From the NCBI GenBank assembly GCA_024291935.2, contig CM044309.1, positions 4,588,001-4,652,000 of the forward strand: a stretch of DNA of 64,000 nt, in the 5' to 3' direction. The position numbers and the translations under genes are program-made. This DNA is from Okapia johnstoni (taxonomy: Eukaryota > Chordata > Mammalia > Artiodactyla > Giraffidae). The notes under the pieces are model-generated. The model saw nothing but the letters and a program-made list of their open reading frames with translations, ran no database searches and was not told the DNA's origin. Shown one piece after another: positions 24,243 to 36,148 of the stretch (positions are counted from its first letter, which is position 1; every line of letters starts with the position of its first letter).

Positions 24243-24485
24243 AGCTAATATTTACAGAGTGTTTCCCTGTGCTGGAGGTACTGAGCTAAATGGTTTACAA
24301 GTGTGATCTCAGTCCCTATGTAGCCCCATGAGATGAGTAGCATTATTTTCATATTGTTTCACAGATAAAGAGACTGGCGGTTTTAAGGCATTAATAGCTT
24401 ACTTATGGTGGAGTCAGGATTCAAACCCAGACACTCTGAAGCCAAAATATTGCTCTGAACCACTGTACTATCCGGCTCACTGTCT
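24243..24485 (+). repeat. MIR SINE
   Basis: GCTAATATTTACAGAGTGTT, then GAGCTAAATGGTTTACAAGT, then TTTCACAGATAAAGAGACTG and GATTCAAACCCAGACACTCT follow the MIR consensus almost end to end. It is diverged, as expected for its age. Confidence 0.88.
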
Positions 24486-24939
24486 CCTTCTAGAATAACT
24501 CCGCTGAGGAGTCAGGAAATCTGCTCTTGCCTTTGAAACCCTCCTAACTGCCACAGTAATCAAGGCAGTAGCATACCTGTGAGGAATTCTCTGACTGTAC
24601 TGTCTATGTGAGAGCCTCAGAAGGGACAGTTCCACCAGAAGCCAGACAAAAACTGTTCACCCCAGGAAGTCATTAATCACTGTACTGTTTTTTAATGGAC
24701 AAGTAAGCTGTTTTCCCACTGCCAACCCCAAAATCACCTCACGCATTTTTCAGCATGACGTACGGTTCCTCACAACGCAGCCGCAGCCTGGCCTCCTGGC
24801 CGACCTCTCCTCACTACCAGCCGCCTGCCTCCTCCCCATTTCCACCCTGTCTCGCTCTGATTGGTGATACCTTCGTGCTGTTATGTACGTATTTCTTCTT
24901 CATGGAGTCCCCTTCCTCCTTTTTGACAGGTTGCAAGTC
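24486..24939. other. Unique sequence
   Basis: Nothing recognised. Confidence 0.45.
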
Positions 24940-24947
24940 CCTACTCA

Positions 24948-25174
24948 GCTTCCCTGATGGCTCAATGGGTAAAAAGTCCACTTGCATTGCAGGAGACGCG
25001 AGTTCCATCCCTGACTCGGAAGATGCCCTCTAGGAGGAAATGGCAACCCACGCCTATATTCTTGCCTGGAGAATCCATCGACAGAGGAGCCTGGTGAGCT
25101 ACAGTCCAAAGGGAAAAAAAAAAGAGTCTGACATGACTGAGTGACTAAGCTGCACGGAAGCATGACAACAAGCG
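24948..25174 (+). mobile_element. Bov-tA SINE
   Basis: It has the head TTCCCTGATGGCTCAATGGG, a B-box-like region, the Bov-A body with an internal poly(A) run, and the end GTCTGACATGACTGAGTGAC. A short duplication, CCTACTCA, at 24940-24947 and 25175-25182 is a plausible TSD. Confidence 0.9.
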
Positions 25175-25272
25175 CCTACTCATCTTTCAGGACTTCGTTT
25201 GTGGTCGCCTCCTCTGTACAGCCTTCCTACAGATGCTCTGAGGCACAATTAATCTATCCTTTGTACTATCAT

Positions 25273-25448
25273 GGGCTTCCCAGCTGGTGCTAGTGGTAAA
25301 GAATCCACCTGCCAATGCAGGAGATGCCAGAGAAACAGGTTCAATCCCTGGGTTGGAAAGATCCCCTGGAGAAGGAAATGGCAACCCACTCCAGTATTCT
25401 TGCCTGGAAAATTCCATGGACAGGGAAGCCTGATAGGCTACAAGCCAT
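25273..25448 (+). mobile_element. Bov-tA SINE, 3' end missing
   Basis: GGGCTTCCCAGCTGGTGCTA, then CAACCCACTCCAGTATTCTT, to GCCTGATAGGCTACAAGCCA. The terminus is replaced by an abutting antisense BovB. Confidence 0.9.
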
Positions 25449-25962
25449 CAGTTCAGTTCAGTCGCTCAGTCTTGTCTGGCTCTTGGTGACCCCATAGACT
25501 GCAGCACGCCAGGCTTCCCTGTCCATCACCAACTCCAAGAGTTTACCCAAACTCATGTCCATTGATGACATCCAACCATCTCATCCTCTGTCACCCCCTT
25601 CTCCTGCCTTCAATCTTTCCCAGCATCAGGGTCTTTTCCAATGAGTCAGTTTGAACCTTCTTTGGCATTACCTTTCTTTTGGATTGGAATGAAATCTGAC
25701 CTTTTCCAGTCCTGTGGCCACTGCTGAGTTTTCCAGATTTGCTGGCATATTGAGTGTAGCACTTTCACAGCATCATCTTTTAGGATTTGAAATAGCTCAG
25801 CTGGATTTCCATCCCCTCCACAAGCTTTGTTGGTAGTGATGCTTCCTAAGGCCCACTTGACTTTGAATTCCAGGATGTCTGGCTCTAGGTGAGTGACCAC
25901 ACCATCGTGGTTATCTGAGTCATGAAGATCTTTTTTGTACAGTTCTTCTGTGTATTCTTGCT
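25449..25962 (-). mobile_element. BovB with internal deletion
   Basis: Positions 25449 to about 25650 are the extreme 3' end (CAGTTCAGTTCAGTCGCTCA to TTCCAATGAGTCAG). The text then jumps to a segment upstream of the RT core (MVTHLEPDILEFKVKWALGS and LFQILKDDAVKVLHSICQQI on the minus strand). More than 1 kb of intervening BovB is absent. Confidence 0.88.
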
Positions 25963-26352
25963 AAATATTGGCACCATTGTAAGTCCAGCAAGAGAGAGGT
26001 GATCACAATTGTATGTTCTTCACGTCAGCTGCCCTCTGCCAGAGTGTGCCTCTCTGTTCTTCACGCTCAGCAAGCGTAAACTCTCATATCCACACCCGAC
26101 GCCTTCCTTACCTGTCTCGGGAAATGCATGTCTAGAATCCATTAGTTTTGAATAATATATGAAGATTTTTATAAAGGTGAAAAAATGTAGGCTTTAGAAA
26201 CCGTGCCTTTTCTTTAATGAATTTTTTCAACCTCAAGCTTCAGTTTGAACTCCGGACTTCCAAAATACTAACATTAGAGTGCCTTATGGCGCCATCTAGT
26301 GTCAGAGCTGTTACTGTAATCTGCTCTTCTAGGAACAGGTATTCCTGTCTAA
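25963..26352. other. Unique sequence
   Basis: Nothing recognised. Confidence 0.45.
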
Positions 26353-26582
26353 TTGGCCACCTGATGTGAAGAACTGACTCATTTGAAAAGACCCTGATGC
26401 TGGGAAAGATTGAAGGCTGGAGGAGAAGGGGACGACAGAGGATGAGATGGCTGGATGGCATCACCGACTCGATGGACATGAGTCTGGGTAAGCTCCAGGA
26501 GTTGGTGATGGACAGGGAGGCCTGGAGGGCTGCAGTCCATGGGGTCACAAAGAGTCGGACACAACTGAATTGACTTAGCAAT
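26353..26582 (+). mobile_element. BovB 3' end
   Basis: TTGGCCACCTGATGTGAAGA through GATGAGATGGCTGGATGGCA to GGACACAACTGAATTGACTT. It is truncated to about 230 bp. Confidence 0.92.
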
Positions 26583-27599
26583 CACTCTACATACTGCCCA
26601 TTGAATCCATGTGGTTTTCACCCCCAGTCATGCCCATTTCCTGCCTGGACAGGTAAGAACCCAGCAAAGGGCAGGGCGAGTCCTCTCTGCAGCCACCACG
26701 CTGATCATAGTACCTGGAACAAGGTAAGCTAAGCAAACTGAATGGATGCGGATAGAAATATAGTGGCAGAATTACACTGTCTTTTAAAAAGAAAATATTG
26801 GTGACCAAAACTATTGTCAGTAAAATTAAATAAAAAATAAGGTAAAATAGAAAAGTAAGCAGTTGGTATTTTCACTGCGCTGTGAGAAGTCGTTAGCTAT
26901 TACGCCCTCCCCAGCTGGTGCGCCCACCCCCCATTAGCTACCGTGAATGAGTCTTTAAATTTTGCCCTTTTTGTACAAGAAAGTACCTATGAGACTCCAC
27001 AGCGTTCCAAGTTTGAGCAAAGCCACTTGACTGCAGTGTCCTTGAGAGCACGAACCATCAGATGCACATAATTCTCTGAGAGCAGCCACTCACAGTAGCA
27101 GAAAGGTGGGTGTCCTCTCTGTCATCCGTATGTCAGCTCACGGAAATGTGGGCGCACGTGAAGTCTACCCCTGCGTCTGCCTCGGGCAGAAGGTCATAAA
27201 CGGTCAGACTGCAGTCCTCCAGGGCAGGCTGACTCGGGCTCACCCCGGATGGGGAAGTCAGGCAGCCCTTTCTAGGCGCTGATGTGGGCAACAGAGGACG
27301 GAGCCTCAGAGTCACCAAGAATATCTCATTAAAATAAGCTGCTTTGTGCAATTTGGCAATAAATTACAGACTATTTCTCCTCTGGATTTGTTTGCCTTAT
27401 TCCTGAAAGGTAAATCAGAAGAGGGAGGAGGGATCTGAATTTTAAAGTCTTGCCAGATAACACGACACGATCCTTGCGTACGCATGTTTAGTTCTGTTCT
27501 CTACGCTCCAGTTCACCTTCGGAATCATCTGTAGCTGAAAAGTGAAAAAGCAGCTCAAGGTACCATTTTTTTTAAACTATTTGAGTAGATTCTTTTTAA
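26583..27599. other. Unique sequence, no gene seen
   Basis: Moderately GC-rich at 27.1-27.3 kb. No exon or repeat recognised. Confidence 0.5.
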
Positions 27600-27975
27600 G
27601 CTACCAGCACCCAATATTTTGGCCAGGGTGTGGGAGGTATAAATTTATACAGAATGTCTAGAAAATAAAAAGTGCGTGCCCTCTGATACCTCAATTCCAT
27701 CCTGAAGGTTTATCCCAAGAACAGATGTGGAAATAAGGATGCTGCAAATGTTTTCATTGTACTTTTATTTATAATAACAAAGTTTTGGAAACAACCTAAA
27801 CACTCAAAAGTAGAGTCTATAATGGCTAAAAAAGTTATGATCTTATGCACCTGACAAAGCACCATGTAGTCATTTAAAAAAGCATATGGAAGAATGTTTA
27901 GAAAGATAGAAAATTTTCACAATCTAAAAACAGAGAAAAAAAACTTACTGTAAAACAGAGTGTACATATTTATGA
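27600..27975 (+). repeat. L1M ORF2 end / 3' UTR relic
   Basis: TTTATCCCAAGAACAGATGT, then ATTTATAATAACAAAGTTTT and GGAAACAACCTAAACACTCA match old L1 ORF2 3' text. It is strongly diverged. Confidence 0.75.
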
Positions 27976-28646
27976 AGTACGGCAATTGGAACCGTAGATA
28001 TCTCTGGTTATTGTTACTAGAAGTAATTTGACTTTCTCTTTGCAGTTTATAGATTTGTACAACGAGCGTGTATGCCCATTGTAATCTGGAAAATAAACAG
28101 TAAAATTGCATATAAAAAAGGAAAAGGAGTAAGCGTCATGTGTTGGATCGAGTCATGAGCTGCAGGAAGAAACAGAAGCGTCCACTGTTCTGAGATACTC
28201 ATGACTGTGCAACGGCAGCTCCGCAGACATACAGGGGCCAGCCAAGAGTCAGTGCTGTTTAGGATCCAAGCGATGAGATGACATGAATCTCCTTCAGCTT
28301 TTGTTTTCATAATAACTTATATGCGTGTCCCGCAGCAGGATTAGACCGGGCAATGCACCTGTGCCAGGTTGGCGCTGAGTCAGGTGAGGAGGAGGAGGCT
28401 GGCACCGAGAGGGCACAGCGTGCCCCGGGGAGCTGCACTGTGTGGGTTTCCAGGACTGGGAGGCACCGCGTGAGCTCAGTCAGTGCCATCGGGGAACGGG
28501 GCCGGAAGGGTGGCTTTAAGCACCTTAGCAAGATGGCATGAAGACTCTACTTGGAGCTTGGATGTAGTCAGTGGGTCATTGGAGGGCTGTTTTCAAACAT
28601 TTTCAGCACCCTGATGCCACAATTAAGATCTATGTTTCAGAAATAC

Positions 28647-28647
<1 letters not shown>
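27976..28647. other. Unique sequence
   Basis: Contains a GC-richer patch at 28.36-28.52 kb. No gene recognised. Confidence 0.45.

Positions 28648-28695
<48 letters not shown>
28648..28695 (+). repeat. (GT)24 microsatellite
   Basis: An uninterrupted run of 24 GT dinucleotides (48 bp). It is likely polymorphic between individuals. Confidence 0.98.
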
Positions 28696-28697
<2 letters not shown>

Positions 28698-28819
28698 CGT
28701 GGAAGACGAATTGAAAGAAAAGAAACCACAGGCAGAGCTTCCAGTGTGGAAGCTACTACAGTAGTGCAGAATTTAGAAAATAAAACTAAATGGTCATTAT
28801 CAAAAAGTTTACAAATAGT

Positions 28820-28950
28820 AAACGCTGGAGACAGGAGAAAAGGGAACCTCCAGCACTGTTGGTAGCGGTGTAAATTGGTGCAGGCACTGTGGAGCACAGG
28901 ATGGACGCACCCCAAAAAACTGAAAACAGAGTCGCCACATGACCCAGCTT
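28820..28950 (+). mobile_element. L1 ORF2 fragment
   Basis: AAAGGGAACCTCCAGCACTG, then GTGTAAATTGGTGCAGGCAC and CGCCACATGACCCAGC match a short internal part of L1 ORF2. Confidence 0.8.
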
Positions 28951-29234
28951 TTTCAGGAAAAACTTTTTAAATAACATTTTATACAGAGACAAGCCTGGAA
29001 AAAAATGATGTTAATTAACCAACAAGGTGATATTCTGCCTTCAAAACTATGTAACAATTGTTGTGAATCTTGAGCTCCAACTCTGGCCTCTTTCCTTGTA
29101 ATATCTATGACATTATCCTGCAGCCAGTGGTGGTCTTTCCCTTTTTTAAAGGAGCAAGTCTCTTCCTAAGTCTAAACTATTAACTTCTTGGACATTGCAA
29201 AGAGATGCCATTTCTCACTGTCCTTCTTTCACTT
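28951..29234. other. Unique sequence
   Basis: Nothing recognised. Confidence 0.4.
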
Positions 29235-29411
29235 ACTGATGGCTGTGCTGGGTCTCCCTTGCTGTTTGAGAGCTCTCTCTGCAGGGGCTTCTCTTGTTCC
29301 AGGGCATAGGCTGAAGGGTGCATGGCTCAGTAGCTGCTCCACTGCACTCGGGATCTTCCCGGACCAGGGATCGAACCTGTGTCCCCTGCACTGGCAGAAC
29401 CAGGGAAGTCC
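29235..29411 (-). mobile_element. CHR-type tRNA-derived SINE
   Basis: Antisense copy ending in GGGATCGAACCTGTGTCCCC (B box) and CCAGGGAAGTCC (head). The 3' part is GGCTGTGCTGGGTCTCCCTT. Confidence 0.85.
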
Positions 29412-29447
29412 TCCACTTTTCTTCTTGATGAATTAATTCTAGACTAG

Positions 29448-29818
29448 GCTTTTGAACTGTGGTGTTGGAGAAGACTCTTGAGAGTCCCTTGGACTGCAAG
29501 GAGATCCAACCAGTCCATCCTAAAGGAAATCAGTCCTGGGTGTTCATTGGAAGGACTGATGCTGAAGCTGAAAATCCAATACTTTGGCCAGCTGATGCAA
29601 AGAACTGACTCATTGGAAAAGACCCTGATGCTGGGAAAGATTAAGGGCAGGAGGAGAAGGGGATGACGGAGGATGAGATGGCTGGATGGCATCGCTGACT
29701 CGATGGACACGGGTTTGGGTGGACTCAGGGAGTTGATGATGGACAGGGAGGCCTGGCGTGCTGCGGTTCATGGGGTCGCAAGGAGTCAGACATGACTGAG
29801 CGACTGAACTGAACTGAA
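29448..29818 (+). mobile_element. BovB 3' end
   Basis: CTTTTGAACTGTGGTGTTGG through ATCCTAAAGGAAATCAGTCC to GACTGAGCGACTGAACTGAA. About 370 bp, little diverged. Confidence 0.94.
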
Positions 29819-30105
29819 GGCTATTGACCACAATTATATACTTTTAATCTTTCAGGGGAAAATTTGTCAGGAATAGCAAAATTATTTGTGGATTTTATTG
29901 GCCTTTTTTCTGAATTTGTGCATTCCTGAATTCAAAGCAGAACTCAGAATATTCAATAATATCGAAAAGTTAAATCTGAGTGTGCTAATCGTTAGAAATA
30001 CTCTTTTGATAGCTTAAATGAATGGTCTCCAAACTTCCTTATCTAGTTTTTAATCGGTAAATGTATTTGTGTTTTTATATACTTTAAAATTATTTGCAAA
30101 TACTA
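29819..30105. other. Unique AT-rich sequence
   Basis: Nothing recognised. Confidence 0.4.
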
Positions 30106-30167
30106 TTGGGTTGGCCAAAAAGTTCGTAACATTACATAAAAACTCAAAGGAACTTTTGGCCAACCAA
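30106..30167. mobile_element. Mariner-type MITE, 62 bp
   Basis: The ends TTGGGTTGGCCAAAAAGTTC and GAACTTTTGGCCAACCAA are near-perfect inverted repeats around a short spacer, flanked by TA dinucleotides at 30104-30105 and 30168-30169. This is the structure expected of a non-autonomous mariner (TA target). Confidence 0.9.
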
Positions 30168-30169
30168 TA

Positions 30170-31519
30170 TTCTATTGATAGAGACTTTAGGGAAAATGCA
30201 GTGATTTCAAAGGGGTAGACTAAAGATAAAATTTTTTAAGAAATTTAAGTTTTATTTATTAACAGTAAAATGTCACTGGTTAAAAAAAAATTTTACTTTT
30301 ATTAATATATGTATTAACAAGATCATATAGTAAATTATGCGTTATTATTGTTGGAAACCTTGTCTAAGCTTTACAACATTGTAATTAGGTGCTTGTTTCT
30401 AAATGAAATGTATTCCTCTACTTGTTTTGAATGGCTATCACAGCTGTGAAAGTTCTCTCATATAGATGTGTACATTCCAATAGACGTAATATATCAAAGG
30501 CTGATTTTCTAAGTTATGAAACATATTTCAATCTATCAGTTACATAAAGGCTTCTGATAAAGTTTTGGTCATAGATTTTTTTTTCCTTCTTGAAGGTTTG
30601 ACTAGGTAGGAATTTTGAGGATCCTTCTGGACTAATTTTTGCCTCTTTTTTTCTTTTTCCATCCAGCAGCTACAGAGTTTTGGTTTTTTGTTTGTTTTTG
30701 TTTATTTAAGACTTTAAAGAAAGGCCTATTTTCAGAAACACCCATATCTGGACATAGAAAGCAATTGCTCCTCTGATACTGGTCTTTCACGGAGAATACT
30801 TCCCACCGGGGGCAATGCCGGGTCCACTCAGCAGACTTCTGCTCATGGGCACATCACAGCGGCTTCTGCACACAGTCAACCTCCACCTGCCAGCTTCCTC
30901 CCCAGCTTTCTCGCCAGGCAGCATGAGCATGCCTCCCATAGCTGGTGGAGTCTCCTGCTTTGTCGGGGCCCAGTGGAGACCAGCCATCCCTTGGAAAAGG
31001 ACCAGTCCAGGGCCCCTGTCTTGCCAGGAGCCTAGACTGATGAAAACCTCAACCCAAGCTGGGATTCACGACTCACCCTGGCGCCTTCTCCACTGCAGAG
31101 CGCAGCTTTGTTTCAGACTCGCTCTGGCCGGGGAAAGAGTCCTTTGGGCTCCTCAAGGACACCGGGGTGTGTGCGGAGAAGTGACCTGTCCTTGACTCCC
31201 TTCCCTTCGGCTTTGCATTTCTGTCTTGAGCACATATCTTTCCTAAAAGGCCATAAAATGCTGTGTCCCACACCACCCACCCCTTGTCACTGTCCTGCTT
31301 GTCCCTAGCCCGCACTGAGTAGGTGGCATTTGTTGTGGCATAAGTGTTCTCAACACAGAAGTCCTGCAAACGCGCAGCACCTAGGATTGCACCGCACTAA
31401 TCACTTTCAATCCAAAGCCAGCCCTGGCACAGGGCTCTTCTGAAGTTGCTCTAAACTGCGGCCAGAGCCGCCACACTGAGTTAGTACCAGGAGCACTGCC
31501 GGGGGCGTGATTGAACTTC
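30170..31519. other. Unique sequence, no gene seen
   Basis: AT-rich to 30.75 kb, then GC-richer to 31.4 kb with open frames on both strands but no motif. CCATAAAATGCTG near 31.25 kb could be a TATA-like box of an unrecognised LTR, but I do not call it. Confidence 0.45.
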
Positions 31520-31716
31520 AGATGGACCTGATACGAAGAACGGACTCCTTAGAAAAGACCCTGAGGCTGGAAAAGATTGAAGGCTGGAGGAGAAGGGGAC
31601 GACAGATTGAGCAAGCTCCGAGAGTTGGTGATGGACAGGGAGGCCTGGTGTGCTGCAGTCCATGGGGTCCCAAAGAAGCAGACATGACTGAGTGACTGAA
31701 CTGAACTGAACTGAAG
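31520..31716 (+). mobile_element. BovB 3' end with small deletion
   Basis: GATGGACCTGATACGAAGAA through GGAGGAGAAGGGGACGACAG to three ACTGA repeats. The piece that usually reads ATGAGATGGCTGGATGGCAT is missing between GACAG and ATTGAGCAAGCTCC. Confidence 0.92.
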
Positions 31717-31881
31717 AACAAGCAGAACTCTGCCTCTGGATTCACAGGAGAACCATCCAACTGAACCCGGCAAGTTAACCCCCTGGACGGCCCCACAGAC
31801 CCTGAGCAGCGTCCTCCTGCTCCAGGCTCTCTGTCCCAATTTTTAAATGCTGGAGGTACTGGTGTTTAAGGGGACTGGAGG

Positions 31882-32100
31882 TGCAGGCTTCCTAAATGGT
31901 GCTAGTGGTCAAGAACCTGCCTGCCAACACAGGAGACATAAGAATCAAGGTTTCAATCCCTAGGTCAAGAAGATCCCCTGGAGGAGGGCATGGCAACCCA
32001 CTCCAGTATTCTTGCCTGGAGAATCACATGGACAGAGGAGCCTGACGGGCTACAGTCCATGGGGTCGCAAAGAGTGGACACGACTGGAGTGACTTAGCAT
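31882..32100 (+). mobile_element. Bov-tA SINE
   Basis: Head CAGGCTTCCTAAATGGTGCT, body CAACCCACTCCAGTATTCTT, end GACACGACTGGAGTGACTTA. Confidence 0.92.
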
Positions 32101-32654
32101 GCACACACAAGATGCGTGTGGTCAAGGACCCAACCTAAAAATGACAACCCCTCTCACGCATCCCAAACCTTTGCAGTGATGGGAGGCAAGTGAAACTGGC
32201 TTTTCTCTGGTCCTGCTATGGCATGAGGTGGCCAAAACAAAAATGTGCTTGCTCTTTTGCTAAAACAAAGATTTTTTTCCCTTGCCACCGAGAAGAGTTT
32301 ATCTTCTATCTGTAGCTAGATCATTAATTTTATCAAGAAAACGTGTTAATACCTGGAAAGGAATCCTATATAAAACAAAACCAAAGGTTGTCATTTTTTA
32401 AAATATGGAATAAAAGTTTCTGTTGCCACAAACTAGGTATGATTTCAATAGACAGATGAGACTGCTGTCTGGTATCTATTGGAAAGAAAGGATAGTGATC
32501 TTTTAGAATCAAAGTCATTGTTTTGGTCAGATGATTCCCAGCTTTTACCTAGCATAAAGTTATTTGTCTACATGATATGTTAATTTACTATTACTCTAGA
32601 AATAGGTTTTTTAAAATATTTCTTGAATAAATGCCGTAAGGCAGAATTAATGAC
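32101..32654. other. Unique AT-rich sequence
   Basis: Nothing recognised. Confidence 0.45.
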
Positions 32655-32795
32655 GTGTTTTGTTTGTTTGTTTAGATAGATAGACAGAGATATGTATTTT
32701 AAGTTCTGACTCTGCTGGGTCTGTGTTGCGGCCCCTGGACTCCTGATCAAGGATCACAGGCTCTACAGTCCCAGGGCTCAGTCGGTGTGACTCTT
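32655..32795 (-). mobile_element. Degraded CHR-type SINE
   Basis: A TTTG repeat and CTCTGCTGGGTCTGTGTTGC resemble the antisense 3' half of a CHR SINE. The tRNA-like head is not clear. Confidence 0.4.
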
Positions 32796-32797
32796 CA

Positions 32798-32975
32798 GAG
32801 TTTCACGAGTTGGTGATGCCATCCAACCATCTCATCCTCTGTCATCCCCTTCTCCTCCCGCCCTCAATCTTTCCCAGCATCAGGGCCTTTTCCAATGAGT
32901 CAGCTCTTCGCATCAGGTGGCCAAAGTACTGGAGCGTCAGCTTCAGCATCAGTCCTTCCAATGAATATTCAGAAG
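32798..32975 (-). mobile_element. BovB fragment near the 3' end
   Basis: Antisense GAGTTGGTGATGCCATCCAA through TCAGCTCTTCGCATCAGGTG to ATCAGTCCTTCCAATGAATA. Both the terminus and the upstream part are missing. Confidence 0.9.
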
Positions 32976-33164
32976 TTACACCAAGAAAAAAAAACAACAC
33001 ATTATTTAATAGTAAAGGTTCTGTGAAACTTTCCTGAAATGTTTTCACATCTGCAGTAAGTATTTCGCTGTAGACTTCTAAAGATTTTTCAAATATAAAA
33101 TCACCGCTATTGTTTTGCTGTGCAGCTTCAGTGGCTCTGGATGCCCTTTCCTTGGGGCACCGGC

Positions 33165-33355
33165 TGCACGCTCAGTGGCTAAGTGGAGTCCGACTCTTTG
33201 TGACCCCATGGACTGTAGCCCACCACGCTCCCCTGTCCATGGGATTCCCCAGGCCAGAACACTGGAGTGGGTGGCCGTGCCCTCCTCCATGGGATCTTCC
33301 TGCGTCTCCTGCATTGGCAGGCGATGCTTTGCCACCGAGCCACCCGGGGAAGCCC
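33165..33355 (-). mobile_element. Bov-tA SINE
   Basis: Antisense body from GAGTCCGACTCTTTGTGACC through CACTGGAGTGGGTGGCCGTG to the head CCGAGCCACCCGGGGAAGCC. The B-box region is shortened. Confidence 0.92.
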
Positions 33356-34510
33356 CTTCGGGCCCTGTAAGTAGGCGCCGGCTCCTGGAGAAAATCGTGA
33401 GGGTGCCCTCACCTTCCTGCCCTGTAGCAGGTGCCAGACTGGCTGCCGGCTGGAGCGCACACAGCTGACTCTGAGGACGCCGCCCTCCGGGCTCTGTAGC
33501 CGTCTGCTTACAGCACAAGCCAAAATCATGCTGAGAAACGGTATGTTTGGAGTATCAAATGGAAGACATGTGAGATACCGCTTCCTTTTGATTGTCTCAC
33601 AGTTCCCTCTCTCCAGCAATCCAGACAAACGTGTGAGCTCGGTACCTGGAGCTTTGGAGCTCCCAGGAACAATCTTCACCAAATCACTCACTGGTTTATA
33701 TTAAGGGACGTCACGAACAAGAAACTTGTTGAAACTTCTCACTGTGTTTACTCTAAAGGTGCTGCTATCGTATTGCACTTGCTAATCACACGGCGCATCC
33801 TCTCCGGGAGATCCCATAAGAAATTTTCTTTTGAGTCCCAGAGTCAGGAATGAATGTGCTCCCTCCAAGCAACTAATTAAAATTTATTTGCTTTAATTTT
33901 ATGGGGACTTTGAAGCATGTACCTGTTTTCTTCTTTGAATCGACTCCTAGAAAACTGAGAGTCAAATTTGAAGTTGATCTTTAGCAAATCACCCTCTACA
34001 ATCTATGGTTTTTAATATTTTTACTTACACATTTTATGCAAAAATCTTACCTTCTAGCTTCTTGGTATCCCTTCTGCTCCCATTTGCCTTTTTCCAGATT
34101 TCCTCTTCTACTTAATTCAAATTTATTTTTACCTCATTTTTTATCTACTTATGTAAGATACCTAAAAACCTTTGAAGCAGGAAATGGATAAAATAATAAA
34201 GATTGGTATATCTGGTACTTTATTTCTCAGAGGCAAAATTTAACTGTTCCCTTTCCCTGAATTGATATACTAGGAAATAGAATGGAATTATGCAATTTTA
34301 TAGAATTGGCACAATTCCATAGAACATTGCTTCAAACAAATCCACTAGCTAATAATACTCAGAGCACCATTTCATGAAAGATTGGAAGCGGAGCCCAAGG
34401 CCAGGGCCACTGGCAACAGAAAGAGGAAGACGATGATTTAGGAAGGCAGATCTAACGGAGGACCTCACGTGTGACCTCAGGGCCGCAGACACAGGTGACG
34501 ATTTCCATCC
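33356..34510. other. Unique sequence, no gene seen
   Basis: GC-rich at first, then AT-rich. Nothing recognised. Confidence 0.45.
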
Positions 34511-34888
34511 GTAGTGGGTTGAATGGTGACCCTAAACCATATGTCCAAGCAGAACTTCAGAACATGATCTTGTTTGGATTAAGAGTGTTTTAAAATATAA
34601 TCAAGGTAAAGATCCAGAGATGAGATCATCCTAAATTAAGGCGGTAAATCTGGTGATGGGCGTCCTTATAAAAGACGGAGAAGGAGACAGAGACACAGAG
34701 AGAGAAGCCGTCGCCCACAGCCTGCGGAAGCCAGGAAAGCGGCAGGGAGCCGATTCCCCCGAGAGCCTCCACAAGGTCTCAAACCCACAGGGACCCGGGT
34801 TTCAGACTCTGGTCTGCAGAGCACATTCCTGTGGTTTTGAGCCACTCAGTTTGTGGTCATTTGACCCAGCAGCCCTGGGAAATTGATG
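34511..34888 (+). mobile_element. MaLR-type LTR, diverged
   Basis: GTGGGTTGAATGGTGACCCT, then GAGATGAGATCATCCTAAAT, then CGTCCTTATAAAAGACGGAG and GAGCCACTCAGTTTGTGGTC, ending AGCCCTGGGAAATTGATGCA. The order matches the element at 9669, with more decay. Confidence 0.65.
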
Positions 34889-35785
34889 CACCATCTTAAG
34901 ACTCCAGATTCACATTCACACCAATCCATGTTTTAGGTTTCAGAACCTTTCTCTATGAATTTAACTCTTGGTTAAAGTGCCTTTTTGAAAGTGAAACTTC
35001 TTCACTTCCAAAAAAAAAATTTCAGACACAAATCTGTAATTATCCCACATACCCAGTTGAAGATGTTTTCATTGTAGCTTAAGTGTTTTAACTTTCCAGA
35101 AGTTTGTACACTTAAAGGCTATTCGCCATTACATTTTTATATGATGTGTTTTAATAAATAATGTTATGATATGCAATAGAATTAAAAAAATATGGCTCAT
35201 ATGTGCATGAATTCTATTATTCAGATTATATCAAACAAACATTGAACTCCTTGAAACATAGATATCAACCTTATATCATAGAAAGTAGATCTTTTTTGAC
35301 AAATATTTTTAAAATACGCAAGCAAAGATAATAGTAGACAGTCACATAACCACCAGGAGGCCGGGAGAAAGGGTAAGAGAAAAAATATTTAGATAAGAAA
35401 CTCAGGACAAATAATAATACAAGACAATCTAAACGGATATTAGACAATGATAAAAGAGGAAATTGATATCATTATTCAGGATAAATCTTTTTTCTCTATT
35501 AGAAAAATAGAAACAATTTCATAAAAGTAATAAAAGAAGAAATGTAAAAGGAAATATGAGACAATGTATCTTTTATAAAATCAGTTGTGCTCTTCTCACT
35601 CAATTCATATTAAACACATTCAAGTAAAGACTCAAATATTTACAAATTGGTTTGCAATACCTCATCTCACCAGAGGATGGTAGGAGAGGGTCAAAACATA
35701 TGAAAAAGGCTAATTTGTGTTTTTCTCTCAGGAGCTCACAGCAAAGTTCCATGATTTGTAGAACTGTCAGAATCATTTTATTCAG
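34889..35785. other. Unique AT-rich sequence
   Basis: Nothing recognised. Confidence 0.45.
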
Positions 35786-35945
35786 GGCTTCCCTGGTGGT
35801 CCCGTGGTATTAATAACATGCCTGGCATGCAGGGGATGTGTGTTCGATCCCTGGTCCGGGAAGATCCCACATGCCATGAGACAGCTAAGCTGGCCCCAGC
35901 GCCGCAATGAAGACCCAGCGCTGCCATAAATAAATAAATAAACAT
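35786..35945 (+). mobile_element. CHR-type tRNA-derived SINE
   Basis: GGGCTTCCCTGGTGGTCCCG (head), GTTCGATCCCTGGTCCGGGA (B box and beyond), ending in a TAAA repeat. A shortened copy. Confidence 0.88.
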
Positions 35946-36148
35946 CTTTTTATTCAAAACTAGCGTTTCAGAAGATGATACTGCCGGGATTTTTGTTGAT
36001 TGGCTCATCAGTCTGTTTCTCTGCGGTGGAGAGAGGAGGTGGAAAGAACACCCCGGACGTTAGAATATGACCTACAAGCTCCTGGTCACATCAAACCAAT
36101 GGAAGAAGGAAGCGAGCCTGTGAAAGAGTTTATGAATTTCTCAGTGAA

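Noticed and set aside
24895..25008. Possible final PSKH2 exon (a frame with SMKKK)
   Set aside because: Only a few residues resemble the family. No HPWV segment and no splice acceptor were found.
33179..33691. 170-codon minus-strand frame
   Set aside because: Its N-terminal half is unique and its other half is a Bov-tA read through. No protein family.
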